A DNA stretch of 58,104 bases from Bacteroidales bacterium (GCA_017961265.1 JAGCXN010000012.1:1-58104), one strand, 5' to 3'; shown: positions 8,822-17,402, numbered from the stretch's first letter. Notes: generated by a model not told the origin, from the sequence alone. Numbers and translations: made by a program.

Positions 8822-9100
8822 CGATAATATTATATATGTATAGCCTTTCCCAAGTGACACTTTCGGTGAAGATGAAAAGAAAATCAACGACACAAAATGA
8901 ATGTGCATATCCATATAATCTGATGATTTTTACAAGAAAATTTTCCGAAAAAAGAAAGTTCTTCTGGTGTAAAACGATTTTATAAATAAAGAAAAAAGCG
9001 ATAGTATCTTATACAAAAATCAATAAATCAATATTTTAAAATAAAAAAAGAAGAAGAAATTTTTTTTCAAAAAGTGGGGTACTGCAAAATAAAAAAGGTG

Positions 9101-9108
9101 TATTTTTG
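9101..9108 (+). promoter_or_regulatory. -7 element for tRNA-Leu
   Basis: TATTTTTG followed by CAACC fits TAnnTTTG. It lies 14 bases before the mature 5' end of the tRNA. Confidence 0.65.
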
Positions 9109-9122
9109 CAACCTCAAAATGA

Positions 9123-9206
9123 GCCCAGGTGGTGGAATTGGTAGACACGCCACTTTGAGGGGGTGGTGAGCGTTAGCTCGTGCAAGTTCGACTCTTGTCT
9201 TGGGCA
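9123..9206 (+). tRNA. tRNA-Leu (anticodon GAG)
   Basis: An 84-base class II tRNA. The acceptor stem is GCCCAGG paired with CTTGGGC (one G-T), and the discriminator is A. The D-arm holds TGGAATTGGTAGACA. The anticodon stem is CCACT/GGTGG with loop TTGAGGG, so the anticodon is GAG. A long variable arm (TGAGCGTTAGCTCG region) and the T-arm GTTCGACTC follow. The 3' CCA is not encoded. It reads CUC and CUU leucine codons. Confidence 0.95.
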
Positions 9207-9208
9207 CA

Positions 9209-9242
9209 AAAAAACTCGGAAAATGATTTCCGAGTTTTTTTA
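9209..9242 (+). terminator. Terminator of tRNA-Leu
   Basis: The hairpin CTCGGAAA / TTTCCGAG with loop ATGA is extended by A-runs pairing with a T-run, directly after the tRNA. It is a classic intrinsic terminator. Confidence 0.92.
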
Positions 9243-9321
9243 TTTTTTCCAACAACAAAGTACCTGTTTTGGAGTGTACTTTGGGGTATTTTATTCGTAT
9301 TGATGATGTCGTTGGCGTTTG

Positions 9322-10686
9322 CTATTTTTCTGGAAGGCTAACCCTATAGCCGTGGTATCGGTCCATTACGCTATGTGTATATCGGATGGTGTGTTTTCCT
9401 GGAAAGTAGCCATTACGGACGACAGGATCGGTGTAAAATTTCTTGTCCGATTTTAATGCCAAATATGGTTCCACATCCATCCATACATCGGCATTGCCGC
9501 CGTACTTGCGACAAAGGCTGCGTGCATCGTGGATATGTCCTGATCCAGCATTATACGATGCGGCGACGAAAAACATACGCTCGTTTTCGTCCTCTATATC
9601 ACGAAATTGCCGGTTGATAGAGGAAATAAGGCTGATACCGGCATACAACTGCGACTCCACCGATGAATTGGCATCCACGCCGAAATGCTCGCCTGTGCCG
9701 GGCATCATCTGCATGATGCCGAAACTGCCACCGACACCTATGGAGGTGGTGGTAAAGCGGGATTCCTGATAGATGATGGAACAGACAAAACGCCAGTCGA
9801 GACCGCGTGCCTTTGATAGTCTCTTGATGACGGCATCGTAGGGAGAAATTCTCTTGGAACGTTTCTCCTGCGAGCCCTTGGTGAGATACTTCGTATGCGG
9901 CTTCAAATATTTGTTGCACAATTCTTTATATCCACCTGTCTGTTTGAAATCCGTAAGCCATTGGTTGATCCGCGCATTCAAGGTCGTATTGGCAGGATTG
10001 AGCACCCAACGGCGTTGGTACTCAGGACCGATGCGGGCCGCAATCGTAAGGTCAGGATAGAACGGCAACAAGGCAAGAACCGTGTTATAATCGGAAACGA
10101 GGTAGTGAATTTTCTTATCCTGCAAAAGGCCAAAGAACTCCTCCACATCCATATCGCTGCTGCGGATAACCTGCCATTCGGTGGAATCCCCCAGTGTGCT
10201 GAGTTGAATATAGGCAGGAAAGTGTGCAGGGACGTACAGGAGTTTTGGGTAGTCCGCTGCATCGCCGTCCCTGCAGATCAGCACAGGAAACGAAGTGGAG
10301 TGCGGCACGGACAAATCGACAGCCGTGGTGTCAGCCATCTCGTCATCCAAATCCACAGCAATGATGTCATAGGCTCCCGTCACCATTCCTTCCTTCACTT
10401 CGGCAGCATCGGTGCTGAGGGTAAAGCGCGGCTTCAACCCTAACGAATCGCACATTTGGTGAAGCAGTTCATACTGAAAGCCAATGGGACGTCCTTTGTA
10501 TAGGAAGTAATCGGACGAGTGGCAATGAAGGAGTATGGAGATTCTGTCGCTCGTGTTCTCAACGAGATCACCTGAGTTTTTAACATGTCCGACACTTTCC
10601 CTAATGCCAAAAAAGAACAAAGCCACCGCAAATGCGGCAGTTGAGATGAGTAAAAAAAGCCAACTGAACCTACGACGGAGCCGCAA
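9322..10686 (-). CDS. mltF: Membrane-bound lytic murein transglycosylase F
   Basis: A 454-residue protein that cleaves peptidoglycan glycan strands with 1,6-anhydro-muramyl formation. One N-terminal membrane helix or signal anchor (about 8-27) is followed by a periplasmic solute-binding-like domain (about 48-265; GFQYELLHQMCDSLGL, GAYDIIAVDL). The SLT catalytic domain is at about 283-440, with the catalytic glutamate at 308 in YQESRF. GIMQMMPGT and AASYNAGSGH are the other SLT motifs. This two-domain order is that of MltF. The ATG follows the upstream lipoprotein stop by 2 bases, so they form an operon; the lipoprotein may assist or anchor it. Confidence 0.9.
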   Translation of the reverse strand: MRLRRRFSWLFLLISTAAFAVALFFFGIRESVGHVKNSGDLVENTSDRISILLHCHSSDYFLYKGRPIGFQYELLHQMCDSLGLKPRFTLSTDAAEVKEGMVTGAYDIIAVDLDDEMADTTAVDLSVPHSTSFPVLICRDGDAADYPKLLYVPAHFPAYIQLSTLGDSTEWQVIRSSDMDVEEFFGLLQDKKIHYLVSDYNTVLALLPFYPDLTIAARIGPEYQRRWVLNPANTTLNARINQWLTDFKQTGGYKELCNKYLKPHTKYLTKGSQEKRSKRISPYDAVIKRLSKARGLDWRFVCSIIYQESRFTTTSIGVGGSFGIMQMMPGTGEHFGVDANSSVESQLYAGISLISSINRQFRDIEDENERMFFVAASYNAGSGHIHDARSLCRKYGGNADVWMDVEPYLALKSDKKFYTDPVVRNGYFPGKHTIRYTHSVMDRYHGYRVSLPEK

Positions 10687-10688
10687 GG

Positions 10689-11111
10689 TTATTCAACCGG
10701 TGTGACTAAAATAATCTGATCCACCGTTTCGTCGGGAATCAGTTTCACGCGCCCCGTTCCGTAGTATGCGTCATGGTGATATACACTGTCAAGATGGTCA
10801 TCTACGGTATAGTAGGTATAGTAGGTTGAATCGTATGTGATCATCACATCCAGCAACGCCTCATACTTGAAAGTGTGGGTAAACACGCCGTTTTCGTCGG
10901 TATAGCCTTCAGCCTTGGCAAAATCCGCATAATTGTCTTCCAATCCAATACGTACAAAAGCCCTCGGCAGCGGACCGGCAGTGTCAACTCCCGTAGTGGT
11001 TGTATGCACACGGAGCACGAGCTCGCAAACGGGTTCCTTTTTGCATTGGGAGAAAACGACCAATAGGGTTACAACGGCCAATGCATAAAACAAAACTGCT
11101 ATCTTTTTCAT
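10689..11111 (-). CDS. Small lipoprotein upstream of mltF
   Basis: 140 residues from the ATG at 11111. An earlier in-frame start at 11153 would add a non-signal-like leader and place the promoter inside the gene, so it is not used. A signal peptide ends in the lipobox FSQC. The mature part, about 118 residues, reads like a single Ig-like or carboxypeptidase-regulatory-type beta domain (GYTDENGVFTHTFKYEALLDV), with many Tyr and Asp residues. It is the first gene of a two-gene unit with mltF. I do not recognise a specific family. Confidence 0.7.
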   Translation of the reverse strand: MKKIAVLFYALAVVTLLVVFSQCKKEPVCELVLRVHTTTTGVDTAGPLPRAFVRIGLEDNYADFAKAEGYTDENGVFTHTFKYEALLDVMITYDSTYYTYYTVDDHLDSVYHHDAYYGTGRVKLIPDETVDQIILVTPVE

Positions 11112-11139
11112 AGGAAATGATTTTTCAATTAACAAGGCG

Positions 11140-11147
11140 CAAAAGTA
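11140..11147 (-). promoter_or_regulatory. -7 element for the lipoprotein-mltF unit
   Basis: Minus-strand TACTTTTG fits TAnnTTTG, 28 bases before the ATG at 11111. It is divergent from the pth promoter at 11183-11190. Confidence 0.65.
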
Positions 11148-11182
11148 CAACAAATATTTTAAAAATGTCTATAAAATAATTG

Positions 11183-11190
11183 TACTTTTG
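11183..11190 (+). promoter_or_regulatory. -7 element for pth
   Basis: TACTTTTG followed by CACCC fits TAnnTTTG. It lies 19 bases before the GTG start of pth. Confidence 0.65.
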
Positions 11191-11209
11191 CACCCTAATT
11201 TTTTGAAAA

Positions 11210-11827
11210 GTGGAAAATTGTAGAAAATTCATCATATTTGGGCTGGGAAATGCTGAAAACCAATATGCCGGCACGCGCCACAACATCGGTTTTGAGGTGG
11301 TGAACGCGCTGGCGCAGAAGTTGTCAGTGACCTTCCGCACCGACCGTCACGCTTACATCGCCGAAGGAAAGTACAAGGGACGCACGCTTGTCCTGGCCAT
11401 GCCCACCACCTACATGAACCTCAGTGGCAAGGCCGTCCGCTACTGGATGGAACACGAGAACGTACCGGCGGAGAACATCCTTGTCATCTGCGACGACATA
11501 GACCTGGCCCCCGGCTGGCTGCGGATGCGCGCCAAAGGCAGTGGAGGCACCCACAACGGCCTCAACCACATCATCGAAACCCTCGGCAACAGCGACTTCC
11601 CGCGCCTCCGCTTCGGCGTTGGCCACGACTTCGCCCAAGGCTACCAAATCGAATACGTGCTGGGCAAGTTCTCCTCCGACGAGATGAAAACCACCATCCA
11701 GCCCGCCATCGACAAGGCCGTGGAGATGGTGCTCTCGTTCACCACGGCCGGCATCCAGCAAACCATGAACCAGTTTAACACCAAGAAAGAGGTGAAGAAA
11801 CCTGAAACCCCTGCCCATGAGGAATAA
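11210..11827 (+). CDS. pth: Peptidyl-tRNA hydrolase
   Basis: A 205-residue cytoplasmic enzyme that recycles peptidyl-tRNAs released from stalled ribosomes. Family motifs are present: FGLGNAENQYAGTRHN (Asn14 and the catalytic His24), MPTTYMNLSGKAV, ICDDIDL, and GSGGTHNGLNHI with its substrate-binding Asn. The usual GLGNPG is GLGNAE here. The start is GTG at 11210, because no ATG is available ahead of the first strand (KFIIFGLGN). A short Lys/Glu-rich tail follows the domain. The next gene starts 11 bases before this one stops, so the two are coupled. Confidence 0.93.
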   Translation: MENCRKFIIFGLGNAENQYAGTRHNIGFEVVNALAQKLSVTFRTDRHAYIAEGKYKGRTLVLAMPTTYMNLSGKAVRYWMEHENVPAENILVICDDIDLAPGWLRMRAKGSGGTHNGLNHIIETLGNSDFPRLRFGVGHDFAQGYQIEYVLGKFSSDEMKTTIQPAIDKAVEMVLSFTTAGIQQTMNQFNTKKEVKKPETPAHEE

Positions 11828-12482
11828 GACGTTTTTGCTGTTTTTGCTGCTGTGTACGGCCGTCACCTTCGGCCGCGCCGCCGCTCCCGACTCGCTCCCA
11901 CTGCGGTACGCCCCGCTGCCGATGTTGTCGCTGTCGGACGACAAGGATATCGAGGACTACCTCCAGTATGGCATCCGTATCGGCACCGACCTCAACCTCA
12001 CCTCCAAGCAGATTTCCGACCGCGACCATATCAAAACCCACCTATCCGCCATGTTCGGCGCCTACGTGCGCGGTGGCTACAAGTACATTTTCGGTGAGAC
12101 CGGTCTGGAGTACATCTTCCACAAGTGCCAATACGAGACTTGGAACACGGACGGCCTGCGCAGCGGCGACGAAACTGTGGAGAGCCGCTACCTGCAAATC
12201 CCCGTCAAGGTGGTCGGACTGATCAAGGCGGGCAAAATCTGCACCTTCCTCCCCTACGCTGGCATCGTTTACAAACCACTGATACACTGCTCGAAAAACG
12301 ACATCGGCTACGGAAAAGCCACCCTGACCCGCCACCAGTGCCAAATCACCGCCGGCCTCGACTTCCGCATCAAGTTCGTCCTCGTCGGCATCGGCTACAA
12401 ATACAACCTGAAGCCCTTCTTCTCCGACAGAAGTTCCGTCCGCCAACAATTCCTCACCATCACCCTCGGCGTACAACTTTAA
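11817..12482 (+). CDS. Outer-membrane beta-barrel protein (OMP_b-brl-like)
   Basis: A 221-residue protein with a signal peptide (ending near GRAAA). It has a series of amphipathic strands (YLQYGIRIGTDLNLTS, YVRGGYKYIFGETGLEYIF, FVLVGIGYKYNLKPF) ending in the aromatic/hydrophobic C-terminus TLGVQL expected of an eight-stranded barrel. It starts inside the end of pth. The size and opening resemble PorT-like or OMP_b-brl_2 proteins, but nothing by eye shows it is the T9SS component PorT. The Porin_10-type gene follows after 56 bases. Confidence 0.6.
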   Translation: MRNKTFLLFLLLCTAVTFGRAAAPDSLPLRYAPLPMLSLSDDKDIEDYLQYGIRIGTDLNLTSKQISDRDHIKTHLSAMFGAYVRGGYKYIFGETGLEYIFHKCQYETWNTDGLRSGDETVESRYLQIPVKVVGLIKAGKICTFLPYAGIVYKPLIHCSKNDIGYGKATLTRHQCQITAGLDFRIKFVLVGIGYKYNLKPFFSDRSSVRQQFLTITLGVQL

Positions 12483-12538
12483 TCCACAACAATTTGCCCA
12501 CATCGACGTTTCATCTATCTCCATTTTCACAAAAAAAC

Positions 12539-14452
12539 ATGTCAATAAAAGTCGCCATCATCACCCTCCTGCTCCTTGCCTGCGCCTTCCGGTCGGTCGC
12601 ACAGGAGGACGAGACCGAAGAGGACGACCTTTTCCACCACACCATTGACTCGGCGATGGCCATCTCTCCCCTCTATCTTCCCACCTCCTACACGGAACTG
12701 GGAACCATCTTTTTCAAACCCATTGATTACAGGGGCGTTGACACCACCATAGACCTGATTGCGCAGCACGACCCGATAGAACAGACCCGCTACATCTGCC
12801 AGACGTTGGGTATCGGTGGGCAGGCGCACAAGTTCGTCAATTTCACCTACCAGAAAGAGCCCGGATTCTCCCTTTTCACCTTTCCTTATCCGCTCTATTT
12901 CAAGGAACAGGAGGACTTGCAATACTACAAGTTGAAAACCGTCTATACCAATTTGGGATTCACCTACAGCATCCTTCCTGAACAATATATGATTACGGCG
13001 CAGCACGTCCAGAATATCCGCGACAAGGTCAACTACGCCATCAACGTCCGGGGGCTCACCAGCAACGGCTACTATACGAACCAGCGGACAAGCAACCTTG
13101 TGGCCGACGCACTCGTCCATTACGAAATTCCTTCGCAGATTTACGGTTTCCGAGCCAGCTATATCGTCAATTTCTATACGTTCGGTGAGAACGGTGGGCT
13201 ACTGAACATGAAGGAGTTCGTCACACAGGATTCGCTCGAAGACACCAAGGCCTACAACATGAAGCTGTACTATGCCTCCTCGAAGCTGCTCACCCACGAT
13301 ATTCTTTTCCAGCAATATGTGAACATCATCACTCCGAACAAGCGCAAGGAGAAAGACAATTATTGGGGCACTTTCCTGCACACCTTCCGTTTCAAGCAGC
13401 AGCGTATCGACTACAATGACAGGGAATTGGATACGCTCTACTACGGCACAAACTTCCTCCTTTCCGCCGACACGACCGCCGACACCACCCGTTTCTTCAC
13501 GCTTTCCAACACCTTGCAGTGGTCCTCGTTCAAACCCTATAAAGAGGATGCGGACGAAAAGTACTTTTTCCATTTCACAGGAGGTATTACATACGAGTAC
13601 ACGCGATTCGCGATGGCCAACTACACCGGGCACGCGCTGATTCCGTTCGCCCAGCTCCACGCCCGCCTCTTCTCCGTTATGGATATCCACGGGCGGATTT
13701 TCTACACTTTGGGCGGCTACCAGAACAACGACCTCAACGCCCGAGCCGCCATCAGCTGGGCCATCAGCCGCCCGCACCGCCACTTCCTCGGCACCAACAT
13801 CGACTACTATTTCCGTATGCCCGACTATGCATACACCTACTTCTTCTCCAACGGGAAATACTGGAAGAACAACTGGAAGAAACAGAACATTCTCCATTTT
13901 TCGGCCTATTGGGAACGTGAGGGCTACAAGGCGGAGTTCGGCTACTTTATGCTCCACAACTACGTCGTCATTGACTCAACATGGACGCCAAAAGCCATTG
14001 ACAAATACATCAATATCATCCAATTACACCTTTTTGCACCCATCTACGTGAAAGGTTTCGGAGCCAAAATCAACATCTATTTGCAGTACTCCAACAACAA
14101 GGCGGTGCAGGTTCCCATCTTCGCTGGAAAAATGGACGCTTTTTACCGGCTGAATATTTTCAAGAACAAGGCGAAGATCCAGTTCGGGATTGCCCTAGCC
14201 TACAACACGAACTATTATGCCGACGGTTACTGCCCGATGCTCCATAGTTTCTACACGCAGGAGGACGTGAAGGTGGGCCATTACCTCTACTTTGACCCGA
14301 GCATTGCCATCCAAGTGCAGCGTATCGGCCTCTATTTCAAGGTGAAACACGTGCTTTGCGGCGCAATGAAGTACCGCTACTTCACCACCCCCGACTACCC
14401 GATGGAGAACCGTCAGTTCGTCCTGGGTATCACATGGCGCTTTTTCGATTAA
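12539..14452 (+). CDS. Putative porin, Porin_10-like
   Basis: A 637-residue protein, with the start at the ATG 12539 that opens a good signal peptide (MSIKVAIITLLLLACAF, then SVAQ). The longer open frame upstream overlaps another gene and is not coding. An acidic start is followed by a large tyrosine-rich barrel: YTELGTIFFKPIDYRG, FTFPYPLYFKEQEDLQYYK and YYTNQRTSNL. The C-terminus is FVLGITWRFFD, ending in aromatic residues. It matches the Bacteroidota-specific 'putative porin' family (PF14121-like). Its substrate is unknown. It lies between a small barrel protein and an O-antigen-ligase-like gene on the same strand. Confidence 0.75.
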   Translation: MSIKVAIITLLLLACAFRSVAQEDETEEDDLFHHTIDSAMAISPLYLPTSYTELGTIFFKPIDYRGVDTTIDLIAQHDPIEQTRYICQTLGIGGQAHKFVNFTYQKEPGFSLFTFPYPLYFKEQEDLQYYKLKTVYTNLGFTYSILPEQYMITAQHVQNIRDKVNYAINVRGLTSNGYYTNQRTSNLVADALVHYEIPSQIYGFRASYIVNFYTFGENGGLLNMKEFVTQDSLEDTKAYNMKLYYASSKLLTHDILFQQYVNIITPNKRKEKDNYWGTFLHTFRFKQQRIDYNDRELDTLYYGTNFLLSADTTADTTRFFTLSNTLQWSSFKPYKEDADEKYFFHFTGGITYEYTRFAMANYTGHALIPFAQLHARLFSVMDIHGRIFYTLGGYQNNDLNARAAISWAISRPHRHFLGTNIDYYFRMPDYAYTYFFSNGKYWKNNWKKQNILHFSAYWEREGYKAEFGYFMLHNYVVIDSTWTPKAIDKYINIIQLHLFAPIYVKGFGAKINIYLQYSNNKAVQVPIFAGKMDAFYRLNIFKNKAKIQFGIALAYNTNYYADGYCPMLHSFYTQEDVKVGHYLYFDPSIAIQVQRIGLYFKVKHVLCGAMKYRYFTTPDYPMENRQFVLGITWRFFD

Positions 14453-14461
14453 CCTGATGTT

Positions 14462-15751
14462 ATGGAAAAGATCACCCGTGACAACTTCTACCCACAGATT
14501 TCCTACAGTTTGCTGCTGATGGCGGCAGTGACCGTGCCGTGGAGTCGCTTCCTGATGCTGCCCATCGCCATCCTGCTGCTCGTGTTGTTCGTTGCCGACA
14601 ACCGCTATCGTATTCATTTCCAAACCATCCGTGAAAGCAAACTGCTCTTTCCCTTTTTCGCCACGCTTTCGCTGTTCCTGCTGAGCCTCATCGGGGCGGC
14701 ATACTCCGACAATGTGGCCAAGGCCATCTCCGATTGGGAGTGCAAGCTGTGCTTTCTGGCCGCACCGGTCTGCCTCCTTCCCCTTTGCGGGAAAATCCCG
14801 CTGAAGCAGATGCGGATGCTGCTGGTGGCCTTCGTGCTGTCGGTCACTGCCACTGCCATCGGAAATTTTGTCATATCCGCTGTCAGTTTTGTCCGCACCG
14901 GCGAGACGACACAGTTTTTTTACATGCACGCCACCCACTTTTTCGGGGAGAAGGCCACGCATCCCTCCTACCTGTCGATGTACTGCGCCACTGCATGGAT
15001 TCTGTCAGTCATATTACTGATTAACAGAAAATTGTCACTTCCTAAAACCATCCGCATCCTACTTGTTTCCGCGCTCGTCATTCTGCCGGCTGAAATCATC
15101 CTGTTGCAGTCGAAGGCGGGGATTCTGCTATTTGTGCTGGTATTTCCATGCGTTCTTGTCTATGCTGTCCGCAAGAAGGCGCTGCCGTTGTGGGCGGGGA
15201 TTGCGGCGGCTGTCGGCTGCATAGTTCTGGGGGGAGTCGGAGCCTCTGGCAAAATTGGCACGATGAATCGGCTGACGGACATGCAGCAGCAACTGCGTGC
15301 TGACGAGATGGAGAACCCGTACAATGGCACGTTGCAGCGGGTGGTGGTATGGCAGACCTCCTGCGAGGTGGCGGGTGACAACCTGCCGTTCGGCACGGGC
15401 ACGGGCGATGTCACCGACGAACTGTGCCGCCGGTACGAGGCGAAGGGCTACACGTATATCTTGGACAAACGGCTCAACTGCCACAACCAGTATCTGCAAC
15501 ACCTTGTGGGACTGGGTATTCCGGGACTACTTGCATTGCTTCTATTTATCGGCTACCCGATTGTGGAAGGGATACGTAAAAAAGATTTCCTTTTAGCGAT
15601 GTGGGGGTTGATTATGGCGGGAAATCTGTTGGTGGAGTCAATGCTGGAGACCCGCGCGGGTTCCAATTTCATTCCATTAAACACCTTGTTACTAATCCTT
15701 TACCAACGTATCAGGCCGTCAGAGGAAGCTCCGCTTCCGAATAACCGGTAA
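14462..15751 (+). CDS. O-antigen ligase/polymerase (Wzy_C) family membrane protein
   Basis: A 429-residue protein with about 10-12 membrane helices and one large periplasmic loop (about 265-345) that carries the family signature: RVVVWQTSCEVAGDNLPFGTG followed by NCHNQYLQHLVGLGIPG. These proteins join or polymerise surface polysaccharide on undecaprenyl-linked chains. No other glycan genes are adjacent, so the substrate cannot be told. It starts 9 bases after the porin-like gene. Its last 41 bases overlap the end of the converging sigma-factor gene. Confidence 0.82.
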   Translation: MEKITRDNFYPQISYSLLLMAAVTVPWSRFLMLPIAILLLVLFVADNRYRIHFQTIRESKLLFPFFATLSLFLLSLIGAAYSDNVAKAISDWECKLCFLAAPVCLLPLCGKIPLKQMRMLLVAFVLSVTATAIGNFVISAVSFVRTGETTQFFYMHATHFFGEKATHPSYLSMYCATAWILSVILLINRKLSLPKTIRILLVSALVILPAEIILLQSKAGILLFVLVFPCVLVYAVRKKALPLWAGIAAAVGCIVLGGVGASGKIGTMNRLTDMQQQLRADEMENPYNGTLQRVVVWQTSCEVAGDNLPFGTGTGDVTDELCRRYEAKGYTYILDKRLNCHNQYLQHLVGLGIPGLLALLLFIGYPIVEGIRKKDFLLAMWGLIMAGNLLVESMLETRAGSNFIPLNTLLLILYQRIRPSEEAPLPNNR

Positions 15752-16238
15752 GATTGGTCATCAGCTTCTGGCGTGCGAAGAAGATGCGGCTTTTCACCGT
15801 ACCGATGGAGATCTGGAGCTTGTCGGCAATCTCGTGGTACTTGAAACCGTCCACATACATTTCGAAAGCATCCCGTTGGTTGTCCTTCATTGACGAAATG
15901 GCCGTAGTGATTTCGGAGACGTACAGCGGTAGGTCGGCGGCATCACTTGACACAGTTGCCGTACTGGTAAACAGCGCATTATCGTCACTTTCATCGGTAA
16001 TGACCTTGCTCCGCTGTTTGCGGCGGTAGCCATTGATGAACGTATTGCGCATAATGGTGCAGACCCACGCCTTGAGGTTGGTTGTCTCGGCGAAGCGGTC
16101 GGTATTCTGAAGCACTTTCAAATAGGTATCTTGTACTAAATCCTCCGCATCCTCCTGATTATGAGTGAGAGAGAAAGCATATTGGCGCAGGCGGTCATCA
16201 AGGGAGAGGACGCTGTTCATCATGTCGGTAGTTTCCAT
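15711..16238 (-). CDS. RNA polymerase ECF-type sigma factor
   Basis: A 175-residue extracytoplasmic-function sigma factor, starting at the ATG 16238 (the next Met codons are at 16223 and 16220; an upstream Met at 16265 would add nine atypical residues). Region 2 is at about 10-75 (NQEDAEDLVQDTYLKVLQ, WVCTIMRNTFINGYRRKQR). Region 4 is at about 115-165 (YHEIADKLQISIGTVKSRI). It has the form of the many Bacteroidota sigma factors found away from an anti-sigma gene; none is next to it. Its 3' end overlaps the O-antigen-ligase-like gene by 41 bases on the opposite strand. Confidence 0.9.
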   Translation of the reverse strand: METTDMMNSVLSLDDRLRQYAFSLTHNQEDAEDLVQDTYLKVLQNTDRFAETTNLKAWVCTIMRNTFINGYRRKQRSKVITDESDDNALFTSTATVSSDAADLPLYVSEITTAISSMKDNQRDAFEMYVDGFKYHEIADKLQISIGTVKSRIFFARQKLMTNLTGYSEAELPLTA

Positions 16239-16295
16239 AAGGTGGCAATTTCCAATTTTACACACCCCCCATGTAACAAATACCGTGCCAAAATT

Positions 16296-16733
16296 TCAAA
16301 TTACGCAAACAATCATCCACCTTTCGGGAATTCCATCGAAATAGAAAATCGGTGCACCCCATTTATCCTTGATTTTCAAAACATTGCCATCCAGATAATA
16401 GAGTTTTTCGCCCCATTGGTCCTTTTGGCGGATGGTGTTCCCGTCGAAGTAATAGAGTTTGTCGCCCCACTGGTCCCTCAAACGCACCGTATTGCCATCC
16501 ATATAGGCCAACGCCTGTCCCCACTTGTCCTTCAGACGGATGGTCTTCCCGTCAAAATAGTAGAGTTTGTCGCCCCACTTGTCCTTGATGCGCATGGTGT
16601 TGGTCTCATCGACATAGTAGAGTTTTGCGCCCCACTTGTCTTTCTGATAAACGGTTGTCTGCGAAAACAAATAGAGATTCAGGAATAAAAAGGCGGCAAT
16701 CAGGGCCGCGTGGCGGAGAAAGCGAACAATCAT
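16296..16733 (-). CDS. Secreted protein with six 18-residue KDKWGxKLYYxDGN repeats
   Basis: A 145-residue protein. A signal peptide (to about LFSQ, residue 25) is followed by six near-identical repeats with tryptophans at 34, 53, 71, 89, 107 and 125. The repeat consensus is T-h-R-x-K-D-K-W-G-x-K-L-Y-Y-x-D-G-N: strand-turn-strand units with a regular 18-residue period (19 for the first). This looks like a closed, radially symmetric beta fold. Distant likeness to the recently described '4-fold beta flower' proteins is my guess only. It begins 5 bases after the PIN toxin stop codon with no promoter in between, so it is probably the third gene of that unit. Function unknown. Confidence 0.75.
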   Translation of the reverse strand: MIVRFLRHAALIAAFLFLNLYLFSQTTVYQKDKWGAKLYYVDETNTMRIKDKWGDKLYYFDGKTIRLKDKWGQALAYMDGNTVRLRDQWGDKLYYFDGNTIRQKDQWGEKLYYLDGNVLKIKDKWGAPIFYFDGIPERWMIVCVI

Positions 16734-16738
16734 AATTG

Positions 16739-17149
16739 CTATTTTTGAATCAATTTCAAGAAATCGCCAATTGACAAAACTTCTATAAAAGGAAAATCCC
16801 TTGGCTTCAATATATTAAAATGTCTGTCGTTGCTGACGATATAGCGGGCACGGGCAGCGACCGCACAATCCACAAATTTGTTGTCATCCGGGTCTGTCGT
16901 AATCATTTGAAGATGGAAATAGGGAATTATCATCTCCACATAATCACTATTAATGAGGTATTGGATGACATTTTCAGCAAACACTGCCGTGGTTTTTCGT
17001 GCAATGATTTCCTGATATTCCATCAGAATTTCATTTGACACGCATAATATGTAACGTCCTTCGTGAAGCCCTAACCAAACCTCGTATGTTTCACTCGAGC
17101 GTGAGAGTGAAGATACAAGGCAGTTAGTATCAAGAACTATTCGCTCCAT
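16739..17149 (-). CDS. PIN-domain toxin of a toxin-antitoxin module
   Basis: A 136-residue PIN-fold ribonuclease of the 'putative toxin component, PIN family' (COG1569-like). The metal-binding acidic residues are in place: Asp7 (VLDTN), Glu44 (LMEYQE), Asp94 (KFVDCA) and Asp108 (VSNDRHF). Such enzymes cleave RNA when their antitoxin is lost. The small upstream gene, 2 bases away, is the likely antitoxin. The gene is AT-richer than its neighbours, consistent with recent acquisition. The repeat protein follows after 5 bases. Confidence 0.85.
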   Translation of the reverse strand: MERIVLDTNCLVSSLSRSSETYEVWLGLHEGRYILCVSNEILMEYQEIIARKTTAVFAENVIQYLINSDYVEMIIPYFHLQMITTDPDDNKFVDCAVAARARYIVSNDRHFNILKPRDFPFIEVLSIGDFLKLIQK

Positions 17150-17151
17150 AA

Positions 17152-17379
17152 CTAATTATTGTACGGAGTACGAAGATGTTCATGCAGAACTGCTTCGCTA
17201 TGTTCCTTCCCCCAGAGGCCCTGCATTTCTAATGAATCCATACCCTCTTCCACTTTTTTAAAGAAATAGTCACACAAAGCGGATTGAATCACTTTCATCT
17301 CCTCTTCGGTCTTAGCGTATGAGAACATCCTCAGCAGTTGTATTTGCATAGGATTAAATGCCGATATTCCTTGTTCCAT
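17152..17379 (-). CDS. Putative antitoxin partner of the PIN toxin
   Basis: 75 residues from the ATG at 17379. A longer frame to 17490 would run through the promoter and is not used. It is charged and helical: EEEMKVIQSALCDYFFKKVEEG is followed by a C-terminal segment rich in Glu and His. In PIN modules the antitoxin is the small upstream gene, which is the position here. The N-terminus shows no obvious ribbon-helix-helix or AbrB motif, so DNA binding is not demonstrated. A full -33/-7 promoter lies just upstream. Confidence 0.7.
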   Translation of the reverse strand: MEQGISAFNPMQIQLLRMFSYAKTEEEMKVIQSALCDYFFKKVEEGMDSLEMQGLWGKEHSEAVLHEHLRTPYNN

Positions 17380-17402
17380 TTTCTTTTTCCTTTTTGGGGC
17401 TG

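Larger units (their letters stand above)
8797..9122. other. AT-rich divergent spacer
   Basis: This 326-base stretch has no credible gene. It contains the minus-strand promoter element at 8814-8821 and the plus-strand element at 9101-9108 for the tRNA. Between them is poly-A/T-rich DNA in which I see no repeats or conserved sites. Confidence 0.6.

Noticed and set aside
9207..9321. Integration site or integrase remnant next to tRNA-Leu
   Set aside because: No second copy of the tRNA 3' end and no recombinase motif were found. Only the terminator and AT-rich DNA are visible.
11817..12482. PorT of the type IX secretion system
   Set aside because: Size and barrel pattern fit loosely, but I see no diagnostic motif and no other por genes nearby.
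12125..12538. Long N-terminal extension of the Porin_10-like gene
   Set aside because: It overlaps the barrel gene 11817-12482 in another frame and reads as a Arg/Pro/His-rich shadow. The signal peptide starts at 12539.
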